A stretch of DNA of 64,000 nt from JALORV01 sp963712485 (lineage in GTDB: Bacteria > Pseudomonadota > Gammaproteobacteria > Burkholderiales > Burkholderiaceae_F): NCBI GenBank assembly GCA_963712485.1, contig CAVQID010000039.1, forward strand, positions 171,507 through 235,506, given 5' to 3'. Positions 15,743-25,800 of this stretch are shown in pieces. The position numbers and the translations under genes are program-made. Position 1 is the stretch's first letter. Each line of letters begins with the position of its first letter. The notes below the pieces were generated by a model that did no database searches, had not been told where the DNA came from, and saw nothing but the letters and a program-made list of their open reading frames with translations.

Positions 15743-17149
15743 CTAGCGCGCCGCCGCGAACTGCTCGGGAGACCAGCCGCCACCGAGCGCCTTGTAAAGA
15801 TCCACCAGCGCCACCTGTTGCGCACGCATCGCGAGCACGCGCTGTCGTTCGGCTTCCAGCAGATTGCGCTGCGTGTCGAGCACGTCGATGTAGCTCACGT
15901 AGCCGCTGCGATAGCGCGCGTCAGCCAGCGTGTAGGCCTCGGCAAAAAGCGCCCGCCGCTCATCCTGGGCGATGAAACTCTCGCGCGCACTGCGATGGGC
16001 AACCAGAGCGTCATGGGCGTCGCGAAAGGCGGACTGCACGGTCTGCAGGTAGTCGAGTTCAACCTGCTGTCGTCTGGCGGTCGCCGCATCGACCTGCGCC
16101 GAGATCCGCCCTCCTTCGAAGATCGGCTGCAGCGCGCTGGCAGCCAGCGACCAAACCAGCGCTGGACCGGAGAAGAGGTTCGCCAGGTCCGAGCTTTCGC
16201 TACCGTAGCGGCCAGTGAGTATCAGCGATGGGAAGTACTGGGCACGCGCCTCCGCGATACGTGCACTCGCCGTTGCGAGCTGGGCTTCCGACTGACGGAT
16301 ATCAGGCCGTCGTGCCAGCACGTCGGACGGCAGCCCGGGTGGAACATTGGGCATCGCCACCTCCTTCAGTCCCGCGCCGCGCTCGATCACCGGCGTGAAG
16401 ACGGCCCGCGCACTGCGTCCCGCGAGCGCGGCCAGCGCCGCTTCAGTCTGTGCACGCGCTCGTTCCAGCGGTGGCACCGATGCCGCGACGCTGGCTCTGT
16501 CCGCTTCCGCGAGTTTCAGGTCGTATTCGCTGATCAGTCCCGCGTCGTAGCGCTGGCGTTGCAGAGAGACACTCTCGTCACGTGACACCAGGGTGTCGCG
16601 CGAGATCTGCAACTCGGCATCGAGCGCGAGCAGCGTGAAGTACGTCGTCGCGACCTGCGCGGCAAGCACGGTTCGTACCGTTTCGGTGTTGTAGCGCGTT
16701 GCGAGCAAGGTCGACTGCGCGGCGTTGGCGCCGGCGCGGAGTCGGCCCGAAAGGTCGACTTCATACGAGGCCTGCAGACCGGCCGAGTAGAAGTTGCTCG
16801 TCACGGGTCCGGGAAAGGTCGGCTCGGTGGCGTTGCTGCGTCGGCTGCGGTCGGCACCGGCGTACGCCCCAACCGCCGGGTACAAACTGGAACGCACGAT
16901 GCGCAGGTTGGCCCGCGCCTCCTCGATTCGCAGAATCGCAATGCCAAGGTCGAGATTCGACGCGAGCGCTTCCTCGATCAGTGCGGTCAGCTGCGGATCG
17001 TTGAACTGTGTCCACCAGCGGTCGATGCCGGCCACCGGTGCCGCGTCCAGCGTCGGCACATCGACAGCAGGCAGTTCCGTTTCGGTGGAGGCGCAGGCGG
17101 TCAGGGCGGCGGCGATGGCCGCCGCGAGCAGGGTGCGCGAAATCATCAT
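15743..17149 (-). CDS. RND efflux outer-membrane lipoprotein, OprM/NodT family
   Basis: Outer-membrane channel of a tripartite drug efflux pump. The signal peptide ends in lipobox LTAC near residue 18, so the mature protein is lipid-anchored. Two repeated TolC-like halves follow, with WWTQFNDPQLTALIEEAL near the N-terminus and RRPDIRQSEAQLATASARI in the middle, both typical of the NodT family. It overlaps the pump gene by 4 bp (ATGA) and is the last gene of a three-gene operon with the adaptor and permease. Confidence 0.93.
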   Translation of the reverse strand: MMISRTLLAAAIAAALTACASTETELPAVDVPTLDAAPVAGIDRWWTQFNDPQLTALIEEALASNLDLGIAILRIEEARANLRIVRSSLYPAVGAYAGADRSRRSNATEPTFPGPVTSNFYSAGLQASYEVDLSGRLRAGANAAQSTLLATRYNTETVRTVLAAQVATTYFTLLALDAELQISRDTLVSRDESVSLQRQRYDAGLISEYDLKLAEADRASVAASVPPLERARAQTEAALAALAGRSARAVFTPVIERGAGLKEVAMPNVPPGLPSDVLARRPDIRQSEAQLATASARIAEARAQYFPSLILTGRYGSESSDLANLFSGPALVWSLAASALQPIFEGGRISAQVDAATARRQQVELDYLQTVQSAFRDAHDALVAHRSARESFIAQDERRALFAEAYTLADARYRSGYVSYIDVLDTQRNLLEAERQRVLAMRAQQVALVDLYKALGGGWSPEQFAAAR

Positions 17150-20100
17150 GTCGAGCCTTTCCGGTGATGCACGTGCGTCGCCTCTTCATTCGCCAGTTCG
17201 CGGTGATGCTCGGCGCTGCGCCGTTCGCCCTCGGCCACTTCGGCACGCAGTTCCTCCTCGCTGCGTGGCTCGCGCAGTTGGCGGTCGGTGATCAGCTTGA
17301 AGAAGAACGGCACGAAGAAGATCGCGAGGAAGGTCGCCGCCAGCATCCCGCCCATCACACCGGTGCCGGCCGAGATGCGCGCGCCGGCGCCGGCGCCGCT
17401 GGAGAACGCCAGCGGCACGACGCCGAGGATGAACGCCAGCGAGGTCATCACGATCGGACGAAACCGCAGGCGCGCCGCCTCGATCGCCGCTGCCGCGGTC
17501 GAGTAGCCCTCGCCGCGCTTCAGCGATGCGTACTCGACGATCAGGATCGCATTCTTCGCCGCCAGGCCGAGCAGTGTCACCAGACCGATCTGGAAGTAGA
17601 CGTCGTTGGTCATGCCGCGCAGCCACACCGCCGCGAGCGCGCCGAAGGTGCCGAAGGGCAGCGCCATCATCACCGACAGCGGCAGCGACCACTTCTCGTA
17701 CTGCGCAGCGAGGATCAGGAACACCATCACCACCGCCATGCCGAGCGCCAGACCCGAGGTGCCGGCCGAGCGCTTCTCCTGGAACGATGCGCCGCCCCAG
17801 TCGAAGCTGAATTCCGGCGGCAGCGCCTCGCGCGCGATCTGCTCGACACGCGCGATGGCCTGGCCCGAGCTCACCCCGGGCGCGGCCTGACCGAAGATCT
17901 TCACCGCCGGCAGGTTGTTGAAGCGGTCGAGCGAGTCCGCGCCCGACGTATGGCGCACGGTGACGAGCGCCGACAGTTGCACCATCTCGCCGCTGGCCGA
18001 CCTTACCCACATGTTGCCGACTGCGTCAGGCCGGTTGCGGTACTGCGGCTCGGCACTCATCAGCACCTGCCAGGTGCGGCCATACTTGTTGAAGTCATTG
18101 ACGTAGAAGCTGCCGAGCGTCGACGACAGCGTCGCGAAAACGTCGCTGACCGGCACGCCGAGCGCCTTGGCCTTGTCACGATCGACGTCGACGAAGAGCT
18201 GCGGCACGTTGGCGCGCCACAGCGTCTGCGCACCCCCCAGCATCGGGTCGGAGTTGAGCCGGCCGAGCAGCCCTTGCAGCGCCTGCTGCATCTGCGCCGG
18301 CCCGCCCTCGCCGCGGCTTTGGATGTACAGCTCGTAGCCGCCTGCAGTGCCGAGGCCGAAGATCGCCGGCGGCGCGAACGCCAGTACCAGCCCTTCCTTG
18401 ATGTGGCCGGTCTTCATGAAGAACTCGCCGACCAGCTGCTGCGTATTGACGCTGCGCTCGTCCCACGGTTTCTGCGTGACGAAGATCGTCGCCGCGTTGT
18501 TGCGGAAGCCGCCGCCGAGGAAGTCGAAGCCGGTGAACGCAACCACGTCCTGGTTGACCGGGTTGGAGCGCAGGATCTCGACGACCTCGTTGACCACCTT
18601 GTCGGTGCGCTGAAGGCTGGCGCCGTCGGGCAGGATCACCGCTGAGATGTAGAAGCCCTGATCCTCGTCCGGCACCAGTGACCCCGGCGTGATGCGCCAC
18701 AGGCCTGCGGCGATCAGCACCATGCCGCCGAACAGCAGCAGAGCGATCGTGCCGCGCCGGATCATCCAGATGACCCCGCTCGAATAGCGGTGCGTCACGC
18801 GTGTGAACCAGTCGTTGAACGCGCTGAAGAAGCGGCCGGGCTTCTTGTGCTCGCGCTTCAGCATCATCACGCACAGCGTCGGCGTCAGCGTCAGCGCGAC
18901 CACACCCGAGATCGCCACCGCGATCGAAATCGTGATCGCGAACTGCCGGTACAGCTCGCCGGTCAGGCCGCCGAGGAAGGCGATCGGCACGAACACCGAC
19001 ACCAGCACCAGCACGATCGCGATGATCGGGCTCGTCACCTCGTGCATCGCGATGATCGCCGCCTCGCGCGCGTTGAGCTTCTCCTCGTGCATGATGCGCT
19101 CGACGTTCTCGAGCACGACGATCGCGTCGTCGACCACGATGCCGATCGCCAGCACCATGCCGAACAGCGTCAGCGTGTTGATCGAGTAGCCGAGCATCAG
19201 CAGGCCGGCGAAGGTTCCAAGCAGCGAAACCGGCACCGCGATGATCGGGATCAGCGTCGCCCGCCAGTTCTGCAGGAACAGAAAGACCACCAGGAACACC
19301 AGCAGCATCGCCTCGCCGAGCGTGATCACGACCTCGCGGATCGACACCTCGACGAAGCGTGTCGTGTCGTACGGCACCGCGTAGGCAAAGCCCTGAGGGA
19401 AGTTCTTCGCCAGCGCATCGACGCGGTCCTTCACACTTTCCGCCACCTCGATCGCGTTGGCGCCCGGCTGCAGGAAGATGCCGACCAGGGTCGCACTCTT
19501 GCCGTTGTAGCGGCCGATGAAGTCGTAATCCTTGCTGCCGAGCTCAACGCGCGCGACGTCCTTCAGCTTCACCGCCGCCGCGCGCGGCGACGAGCGGATG
19601 ATGATTTCCTCGAACTCCTTCGGATCCGCCAGCCGGCCGCGCGTCGTCACTGTGTAGACGAGCTCCTGCTCCTTCTGGGCGTACGGCGCCTGGCCGACCT
19701 TGCCGGCGGCAAACTGCGCGTTCTGCTCGTTGATCGCGCGCAGCACGTCGGTCGTCGTCAGCTGCAACTGCGCCAGGCGGTCGGGCCGTAGCCAGATCCG
19801 CATCGCGTAGTCCTTGGCGCCGAAGATCTGCACGTTGGTCGTGCCGGGCAGGCGCTTCAGTTCGTCGAGCACGTTCAGCGTTACGTAGTTCGACGTATAA
19901 AGGTCGTCGAAGCGGCCGTCCGGCGAGTAGAAAGCAAGCACCTGCAGAAACGCCGACGAGCCCTTCTCGACCGTCACGCCCTGCCGCCGCACTTCCTCCG
20001 GCAGTCTTGCCTCCGCCTGTTTGACGCGATTGTTGACGTTCAGCGCCGCCTGGTCGACGTCGGTGCCGATGTCGAACGTCACCTGGATCTGCACCACGCC

Positions 20101-20358
20101 GTTGGACGACGAGTTGCTGCTCATGTAGAGCATGCGTTCGACGCCGTTGATCGCGTTCTCGAGCGGAGCGGCGACGGTCTGTTCGATCACCTGCGCCGAG
20201 GCGCCCGGATAAACTGCCTGCACCGTCACGACCGGCGGCGCGATTTCCGGATATTGCGCCACCGGCAGCACGCGCATCGCTGCGAGGCCGGCGAGCACGA
20301 TGAAGGTCGACAGCACGATCGCAAAGATCGGCCGGTCGATGAAGAAACGGGAAAGCAT
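17146..20358 (-). CDS. RND multidrug efflux permease, HAE1 family (AcrB/MexB-like)
   Basis: A 1070-residue proton-driven inner-membrane pump of the hydrophobic/amphiphilic efflux 1 family. It starts with the usual MLSRFFIDRPIFAIVLS helix; the proton-relay pair of aspartates lies in AIGIVVDDAIVVLENVER of helix 4. Twelve membrane helices and two large periplasmic loops are evident, and the C-terminal half shows GLVTLLGLAAKNAILIVEY. Length matches AcrB-type pumps. Gene order adaptor, pump, channel, with a divergent TetR repressor, is the classic arrangement for drug, solvent or bile-salt export. Confidence 0.96.
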   Translation of the reverse strand: MLSRFFIDRPIFAIVLSTFIVLAGLAAMRVLPVAQYPEIAPPVVTVQAVYPGASAQVIEQTVAAPLENAINGVERMLYMSSNSSSNGVVQIQVTFDIGTDVDQAALNVNNRVKQAEARLPEEVRRQGVTVEKGSSAFLQVLAFYSPDGRFDDLYTSNYVTLNVLDELKRLPGTTNVQIFGAKDYAMRIWLRPDRLAQLQLTTTDVLRAINEQNAQFAAGKVGQAPYAQKEQELVYTVTTRGRLADPKEFEEIIIRSSPRAAAVKLKDVARVELGSKDYDFIGRYNGKSATLVGIFLQPGANAIEVAESVKDRVDALAKNFPQGFAYAVPYDTTRFVEVSIREVVITLGEAMLLVFLVVFLFLQNWRATLIPIIAVPVSLLGTFAGLLMLGYSINTLTLFGMVLAIGIVVDDAIVVLENVERIMHEEKLNAREAAIIAMHEVTSPIIAIVLVLVSVFVPIAFLGGLTGELYRQFAITISIAVAISGVVALTLTPTLCVMMLKREHKKPGRFFSAFNDWFTRVTHRYSSGVIWMIRRGTIALLLFGGMVLIAAGLWRITPGSLVPDEDQGFYISAVILPDGASLQRTDKVVNEVVEILRSNPVNQDVVAFTGFDFLGGGFRNNAATIFVTQKPWDERSVNTQQLVGEFFMKTGHIKEGLVLAFAPPAIFGLGTAGGYELYIQSRGEGGPAQMQQALQGLLGRLNSDPMLGGAQTLWRANVPQLFVDVDRDKAKALGVPVSDVFATLSSTLGSFYVNDFNKYGRTWQVLMSAEPQYRNRPDAVGNMWVRSASGEMVQLSALVTVRHTSGADSLDRFNNLPAVKIFGQAAPGVSSGQAIARVEQIAREALPPEFSFDWGGASFQEKRSAGTSGLALGMAVVMVFLILAAQYEKWSLPLSVMMALPFGTFGALAAVWLRGMTNDVYFQIGLVTLLGLAAKNAILIVEYASLKRGEGYSTAAAAIEAARLRFRPIVMTSLAFILGVVPLAFSSGAGAGARISAGTGVMGGMLAATFLAIFFVPFFFKLITDRQLREPRSEEELRAEVAEGERRSAEHHRELANEEATHVHHRKGST

Positions 20359-20407
20359 CGGAAGGTCCTGTTCTCAGAGAGTTCGCGCGCGGCCGGCTCT
20401 TGCCCGC

Positions 20408-21730
20408 CTACTTCTTTGTCGCTGCGCCCTGCTTCCCCGCGTCGCCCTTGCCTGCCGGCGGCCCGCCCTTGCCCGCGTCCATGCCGGGCGGCGGTCCGAG
20501 CATGATCGGAGCGCCTCCGGGAACCGGGAAGATCTTTGCGGTGCCTTCAACGATCACGACGTCGCCTGTGGCCAGTCCCTTTTCGACGATCCACTGGGGC
20601 TGCGCGTCGACATCGACCCAGTCGCCGACAGTCACCGGTCGCGGCAGCGCCACGTCCTTGCCGTCCTGCGACTTGCCGGTCACGTAGACGAACTTGCCCT
20701 GCGGTCCGTCCATCACCGCGCGCTGCGGCACGACGATCACGTCCGGCCGCGGCGCGGCTTCGAGAACGACACGCACGAACTGGCCGGGGCGCAGCGCGCC
20801 GTCGGCATTCGGCACCTCAGCGCGGGCGTCGAACGAGCCTGTCGACGTGTTTACGCGCGGATCGATGAAGCCGAGCCGGCCCTTATGCGGGTACACCGTG
20901 CCGTCTGACAGGCGCAACGTGACGGTCGCTGCGTGCACACCCTTCGCGTCCTTGCTCTCACCTGCGGCGATCGCGTCGCCGGTGCCGATCGACTTCAACA
21001 TCTGGCGTTGCTCGGCCTCCGAGACGCTGAAATTCACGTAGAGCGGGTCGACCTGCGACACGGTGGTCAGCAGGCTGTCTTCACCCGGCGTGACGAGCGA
21101 GCCCTCGGACTTCAGTGCACGGCTCGCGAGTCCGCCCACCGGTGCGGTCACCGAGGTGTAGCCGAGGTTCAGCTTCGCCTCGGTCAGTTTCGCCTGCGCT
21201 TGCTTCACTGCCGCCGCGCCGGTCTCGGCCCCCGACACGGCCTCGTCGTACTCGCGCTGGCTCAGCGCTTTGCTTCCGGACAAAGGCTTCACGCGCTCGA
21301 AATTGCGTTGCGCCTGGGCCGCTTGCGCCTGCGCGCGCGCCAGATCGGCTTCGGCCGCCTGCAGCTGCGCCGCGTACGGCCTCGGGTCAATGACGAACAG
21401 CAGTTGGCCGGCCTTGACGCGGCTGCCTTCCTGATAGGCGCGCCGCTCCAGAATCCCCTGCACCCGCGCCCGAACCTCGGCCTCCTTCGAACCGGCGGTC
21501 TGTCCGACAAACTCGAATCGAACCGGCACCGTGACCGGTTTTACGGTCTGCACGGACACCAGGGCCGGCGGAAACCCACCGGCCCCGGCCGCATTCTGGC
21601 CACGACCGCATCCCGCAAGTACCGCCACAGTCGCCACAACGGCTGCTGCGAGGGTGAGCGCTCGCACCCACGTTGCGCGCCGTTCGGCGACTTCGAGTGA
21701 AACTGGCCCGTTTGCTCTGTTTTTGATCAT
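20408..21730 (-). CDS. RND efflux periplasmic adaptor (AcrA/MexA-like membrane fusion protein)
   Basis: A 440-residue adaptor linking pump and channel. It has an N-terminal hydrophobic segment ending in lipobox VLAGC, so it is probably a lipoprotein. The split lipoyl domain is seen in EVRARVQGILERRAYQEGS and GYTSVTAPVGGLASRAL, with a coiled-coil hairpin of alternating Ala/Gln/Glu residues between (about 115-175). The Gly/Lys/Pro-rich C-terminal tail (about residues 415-440) is a little unusual and probably disordered. It is the first gene of the operon; its promoter faces the AcrR-like operator. Confidence 0.94.
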   Translation of the reverse strand: MIKNRANGPVSLEVAERRATWVRALTLAAAVVATVAVLAGCGRGQNAAGAGGFPPALVSVQTVKPVTVPVRFEFVGQTAGSKEAEVRARVQGILERRAYQEGSRVKAGQLLFVIDPRPYAAQLQAAEADLARAQAQAAQAQRNFERVKPLSGSKALSQREYDEAVSGAETGAAAVKQAQAKLTEAKLNLGYTSVTAPVGGLASRALKSEGSLVTPGEDSLLTTVSQVDPLYVNFSVSEAEQRQMLKSIGTGDAIAAGESKDAKGVHAATVTLRLSDGTVYPHKGRLGFIDPRVNTSTGSFDARAEVPNADGALRPGQFVRVVLEAAPRPDVIVVPQRAVMDGPQGKFVYVTGKSQDGKDVALPRPVTVGDWVDVDAQPQWIVEKGLATGDVVIVEGTAKIFPVPGGAPIMLGPPPGMDAGKGGPPAGKGDAGKQGAATKK

Positions 21731-21773
21731 GGATAAACCCCGAGGCGGACTTTATTCGTGCGATGCCGCATAA

Positions 21774-21797
21774 TACATACATTCGTGAATGTTTATA
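21774..21797. promoter_or_regulatory. AcrR/TtgR-like operator between efflux operon and TetR gene
   Basis: The core ACATTC-GT-GAATGT is a perfect inverted repeat. The 24-bp region begins TACATACATTCGTGAATGTT and agrees with my recollection of the E. coli acrAB-acrR operator at nearly every position. It lies midway between the divergent adaptor and regulator genes, where the repressor can control both. Confidence 0.78.
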
Positions 21798-21833
21798 TTT
21801 CAGTTGTGTAACTGCGGCAGCGGATGACGCGAG

Positions 21834-22484
21834 ATGGCTAGACGGACCAAGGAAGCGGCGCTTGAGACGCGCGAGCAGCTGCTCGACGCGGCCGAAGTGG
21901 TGTTCCTCGAGCGCGGCGTCGGCCACGCTTCGCTGGCGGAAGTTGCCGACGCCGCGGGCGTAACGCGCGGCGCGATCTACCACCACTTCGCCAGCAAGGC
22001 GGAACTCTTCGAAGCGATGCTTGCGCGCGCCGAAATGCCGATCGATGCGGCCTTCGATATCGCGCAGATTCCGGTTGCCGATCCATTGGGCGCGGTGCGC
22101 GAGACCGCATTGAAGGCCCTGCTTCACCTGACCTCGTGCACGCGCGTGCGCACGATCTTCGAGGTCGCTTTTTTGCGCTGCGAGTACACGGACGAACTGG
22201 CACCGGTGGAGCGCCGCCATCTGCACGAGCGCGAACAGTGCCTGTCGTACTGCAATGGTCTCCTCGATCAGGCAGTCACTCGCGGGCAGTTGCCGGCCGA
22301 CACCGACACGCGACTGGCGTCGCATCTGCTTTACGCGTTCATCGGCGGGCTGATGCGCGACTGGGTGCAGGCACCGGATAGCTTCGACCTGAAGACGGCC
22401 GCGCCGCAGATGGTCGATCTGTTCCTGGCGGGTCTGAGCTCCACGCCGCCGCGCAAGGCGCAGGCGGCAATCGCCTCAGGCTGA
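21834..22484 (+). CDS. acrR: TetR/AcrR family repressor of the efflux operon
   Basis: A 216-residue TetR-type regulator. The N-terminal helix-turn-helix reads LAEVADAAGVTRGAIYHHFASK (split over residues 31-52), the form found in AcrR, TtgR and MexR-like pump repressors. The C-terminal part is the ligand-binding helical domain, expected to bind drugs or aromatic compounds and release DNA. Divergent placement and the AcrR-like operator in the intergenic space make efflux-pump repression and autoregulation very likely. Confidence 0.92.
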   Translation: MARRTKEAALETREQLLDAAEVVFLERGVGHASLAEVADAAGVTRGAIYHHFASKAELFEAMLARAEMPIDAAFDIAQIPVADPLGAVRETALKALLHLTSCTRVRTIFEVAFLRCEYTDELAPVERRHLHEREQCLSYCNGLLDQAVTRGQLPADTDTRLASHLLYAFIGGLMRDWVQAPDSFDLKTAAPQMVDLFLAGLSSTPPRKAQAAIASG

Positions 22485-22649
22485 CGCGGCTCGACCTGCG
22501 CGGCCGGGCAGCGCTGGGACGGGCGCCGTAACGCCCTCAATGTCCCGACAGGTCTCCTGACCGCGATCGTTTCCGCCGCCCCGCTTCGGGCAGTCCCATT
22601 CGCTCTGCTTGACGTCGTCAGGCATCGTCTGCGTGTTTTCGTGGTCCAT
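22476..22649 (-). CDS. Possible small protein of 57 residues
   Basis: A short frame overlapping the last 9 bases of the TetR gene on the other strand. The start of the product reads MDHENTQTMPDDVKQSEWDC and is polar, without signal or membrane segments; two cysteines are present. A purine-rich GGGGA lies close upstream of the ATG. I recognise no family. It is the only coding candidate in the 350 bp between the TetR gene and icmF. Confidence 0.3.
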   Translation of the reverse strand: MDHENTQTMPDDVKQSEWDCPKRGGGNDRGQETCRDIEGVTAPVPALPGRAGRAASA

Positions 22650-22748
22650 GGGTCCCCTGTCAGAAGCAGGGGAAAGCTAGGCCCGGTTGACCTCAATATC
22701 AACGGCGATGCCAACGACTCCTCGCTTCACGCTAGCATCGAAGTCTCC

Positions 22749-22770
22749 AAGTTGACGTTAACGTCAACTT
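22749..22770. promoter_or_regulatory. Perfect 22-bp palindrome upstream of icmF (LiuR-like MerR operator)
   Basis: The half-site AAGTTGACGTT is followed directly by its exact reverse complement. It lies 65 bp upstream of the icmF start. The core TTGACGTTAACGTCAA resembles sites assigned to LiuR-type MerR regulators of branched-chain amino acid and acyl-CoA breakdown, which would fit icmF. No such regulator gene is in the window. Confidence 0.65.
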
Positions 22771-22834
22771 TGGCCAAGCTCGCCTTTCCCACGCCTCTCG
22801 CGGAGGCGGCGCTCCGTCCTTGCCGGGAGTCGTG

Positions 22835-25800
22835 ATGACCGATCTCTCCGAAATCAAGAAGCTCGCCAGTTACCGACCGAAGCACAAGGTGCGCTTCGTC
22901 ACCGCCGCCAGCTTGTTCGACGGTCATGACGCGAGCATCAACATCATGCGACGCATCCTGCAGAGCATGGGCGCCGAAGTCATCCACCTGGGACACAACC
23001 GTTCGGTCGAGGAAATCGTCACCGCGGCGCTGCAGGAGGATGTGCAGGGCATTGCGGTGTCGAGCTACCAGGGCGGTCACGTCGAGTTCTTCAAGTACAT
23101 GCTCGACCTGCTGCGCGAGCGCGGCGGCGCCAACATCCGCGTCTACGGCGGCGGCGGCGGCGTGATCGTGTCGGAGGAGATCGCCGAGCTGCACGCCTAC
23201 GGCGTCGCGCGCATCTTCTCGCCGGAGGACGGCCAGAAGATGGGTCTGGCCGGAATGATCGGGCTGATGGTCGCCGAGTGCGACCTCGACCTTGGCACGG
23301 CGGCGCCGGCGTCGCTCGACGCGCTGAAGGACAAGGACGCGACCAAGCGCTGGCGCGCGCTGGCGCAGCTGATCACGGCGCTCGAACTGAATGAAGCGGA
23401 CGCCAAACTCGTCGAGGCGCTGCACAAGCAGGCCGATACCGCGAAAGTGCCGGTGCTCGGGGTCACCGGCACCGGCGGCGCCGGCAAGAGTTCGCTGACC
23501 GATGAACTGGTGCGCCGGCTGCGGCTCGATCAGGGCGACAAGCTGGCGATTGCGATCATTTCGATCGACCCGTCGCGCCGCAAGAGCGGCGGCGCACTGC
23601 TCGGCGACCGCATCCGCATGAATGCGATCGGACCGTGGGGCAGCGCCGAGCCGCAAGGGTCAAGCGCGGGAGTCCAGCGTGTCTTCATGCGCTCGCTTGC
23701 CACGCGTGAAGCGGGCAGCGAGATCAGCCAGGCACTGCCGCACGCGGTGGCGGCCGCCAAGGTGGCCGGGTTCGACGTCGTGATCGTCGAGACCTCCGGC
23801 ATCGGCCAGGGTGACGCAGCCATCGTGCCGCACGCCGACCTCAGCCTGTACGTGATGACCCCGGAGTACGGCGCCGCCAGCCAGCTCGAAAAGATCGACA
23901 TGCTCGACTTCGCCGACTTCGTCGCGATCAACAAGTTCGACCGCAAAGGCGCGGCCGATGCGCTGCGCGATGTCGCCAAGCAGGTGCAGAGGAACAAGGG
24001 CGACTTCGCGAAGAAGCCGGACGAAATGCCGGTCTTCGGCACGATGGCGTCTCGCTTCAACGACGACGGCGTCACCGCGCTGTACCAGGCGCTGCTGCCG
24101 CGGCTGAAGGAACACGGCCTGAAGGGCGGCGACGGCGTGCTGCCTAAGGTCGAGACGCGCCACTCGACCAACCAGACGCCGGTGGTGCCGCCGCAGCGGA
24201 CGCGCTACCTTGCCGAGATCGCCGACACCGTGCGCGGCTACAAGAAGCGCGCAGTCGAGCAGGCGCGGATCGCGCGGCAGCGCCAGCAGTTGTCCGAGGC
24301 CAAGCGGATGCTCGCGGCCGAGTGCAAGGAAGAGAACGGTAATCTCGATTCGCTCGCCGCCGACCGCGACGCGAAGCTTGATGCGCGCAGCAAGAAGCTG
24401 CTGACGATGTGGCCGCAGATGCAGAAGGCCTACGCCGGCGACGAGTACGTCGTCAAGATCCGCGACAAGGAACTGCGCACCAGGCTGACGACGACGTCGC
24501 TCTCGGGCAGCAAGATCCGCAAGGTCGCGCTACCGCACTACGAGGACCACGGCGAACTGCTGCGCTGGCTGCTGCTGGAAAACGTCCCCGGCAGCTTCCC
24601 GTACACCGCGGGCGTGTTCGCGTTCAAGCGCGAGAACGAGGATCCGACGCGGATGTTCGCCGGCGAAGGTGACCCGTTCCGCACCAACCGGCGCTTCAAG
24701 CTGCTCTCCGAGGGGATGCCGGCCAAGCGGCTGTCGACTGCGTTCGACTCGGTGACGCTGTACGGCAACGACCCCGACCTGCGGCCCGACATCTACGGCA
24801 AGGTCGGCAACTCGGGCGTCAGCATCGCCACGCTCGACGACCTGAAGGTGCTGTATTCGGGCTTCGACCTGACCGCGCCCAACACCTCGGTCAGCATGAC
24901 TATCAACGGCCCGGCGCCGTCGATCCTCGCGATGTTCATGACGACCGCGATCGACCAGAACCTCGACAAGTTCCGCTCCGACAACGGCCGCGAGCCGACC
25001 GAGGATGAGGCCGCAAAAATCCGCCAGTGGGTGCTGGAGAACGTGCGCGGCACCGTGCAGGCTGACATCCTGAAGGAAGACCAGGGGCAGAACACCTGCA
25101 TCTTCTCGACCGAGTTCTCGCTGAAGGTGATGGGCGACATCCAGGAATATTTCGTCCACCACAACGTGCGGAACTTCTACTCGGTGTCGATCAGCGGCTA
25201 TCACATCGCCGAGGCCGGCGCGAACCCGATCAGCCAGCTTGCGTTCACCCTCTCAAACGGCTTCACCTTCGTCGAAGCGTATCTCGCGCGCGGCATGCAG
25301 ATCGACGACTTCGCGCCGAACCTTTCGTTCTTCTTCAGCAACGGCATGGATCCCGAGTACACGGTGATGGGCCGCGTTGCGCGGCGCATCTGGGCGGTGG
25401 CGATGCGGGACAAGTACGGCGCCAACGAACGCAGCCAGAAGTTGAAGTACCACTGCCAGACTTCCGGCCGCTCGCTGCACGCGCAGGAGATCCAATTTAA
25501 CGACATCCGCACGACGCTGCAGGCGTTGATCGCGACCTACGACAATGCCAACAGCCTGCACACCAACGCCTACGACGAGGCGATCACCACGCCGACCGAG
25601 GAGAGTGTGCGGCGCGCGATGGCGATCCAGATGATCATCAACCGTGAATGGGGCCTGGCGAAGAACGAGAATCCGAACCAGGGCAGCTTCATCATCGACG
25701 AACTGACGGAGCTGGTCGAGGAAGCGGTACTGAAGGAGTTCGAATCGATCAGCGAGCGCGGCGGCGTGCTCGGCGCGATGGAACTAGGCTACCAACGCGG

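Noticed and set aside
17008..18645. Long plus-strand open frame across the efflux pump gene
   Set aside because: Low-complexity Arg/His/Glu composition and perfect opposition to a clear AcrB-type gene.
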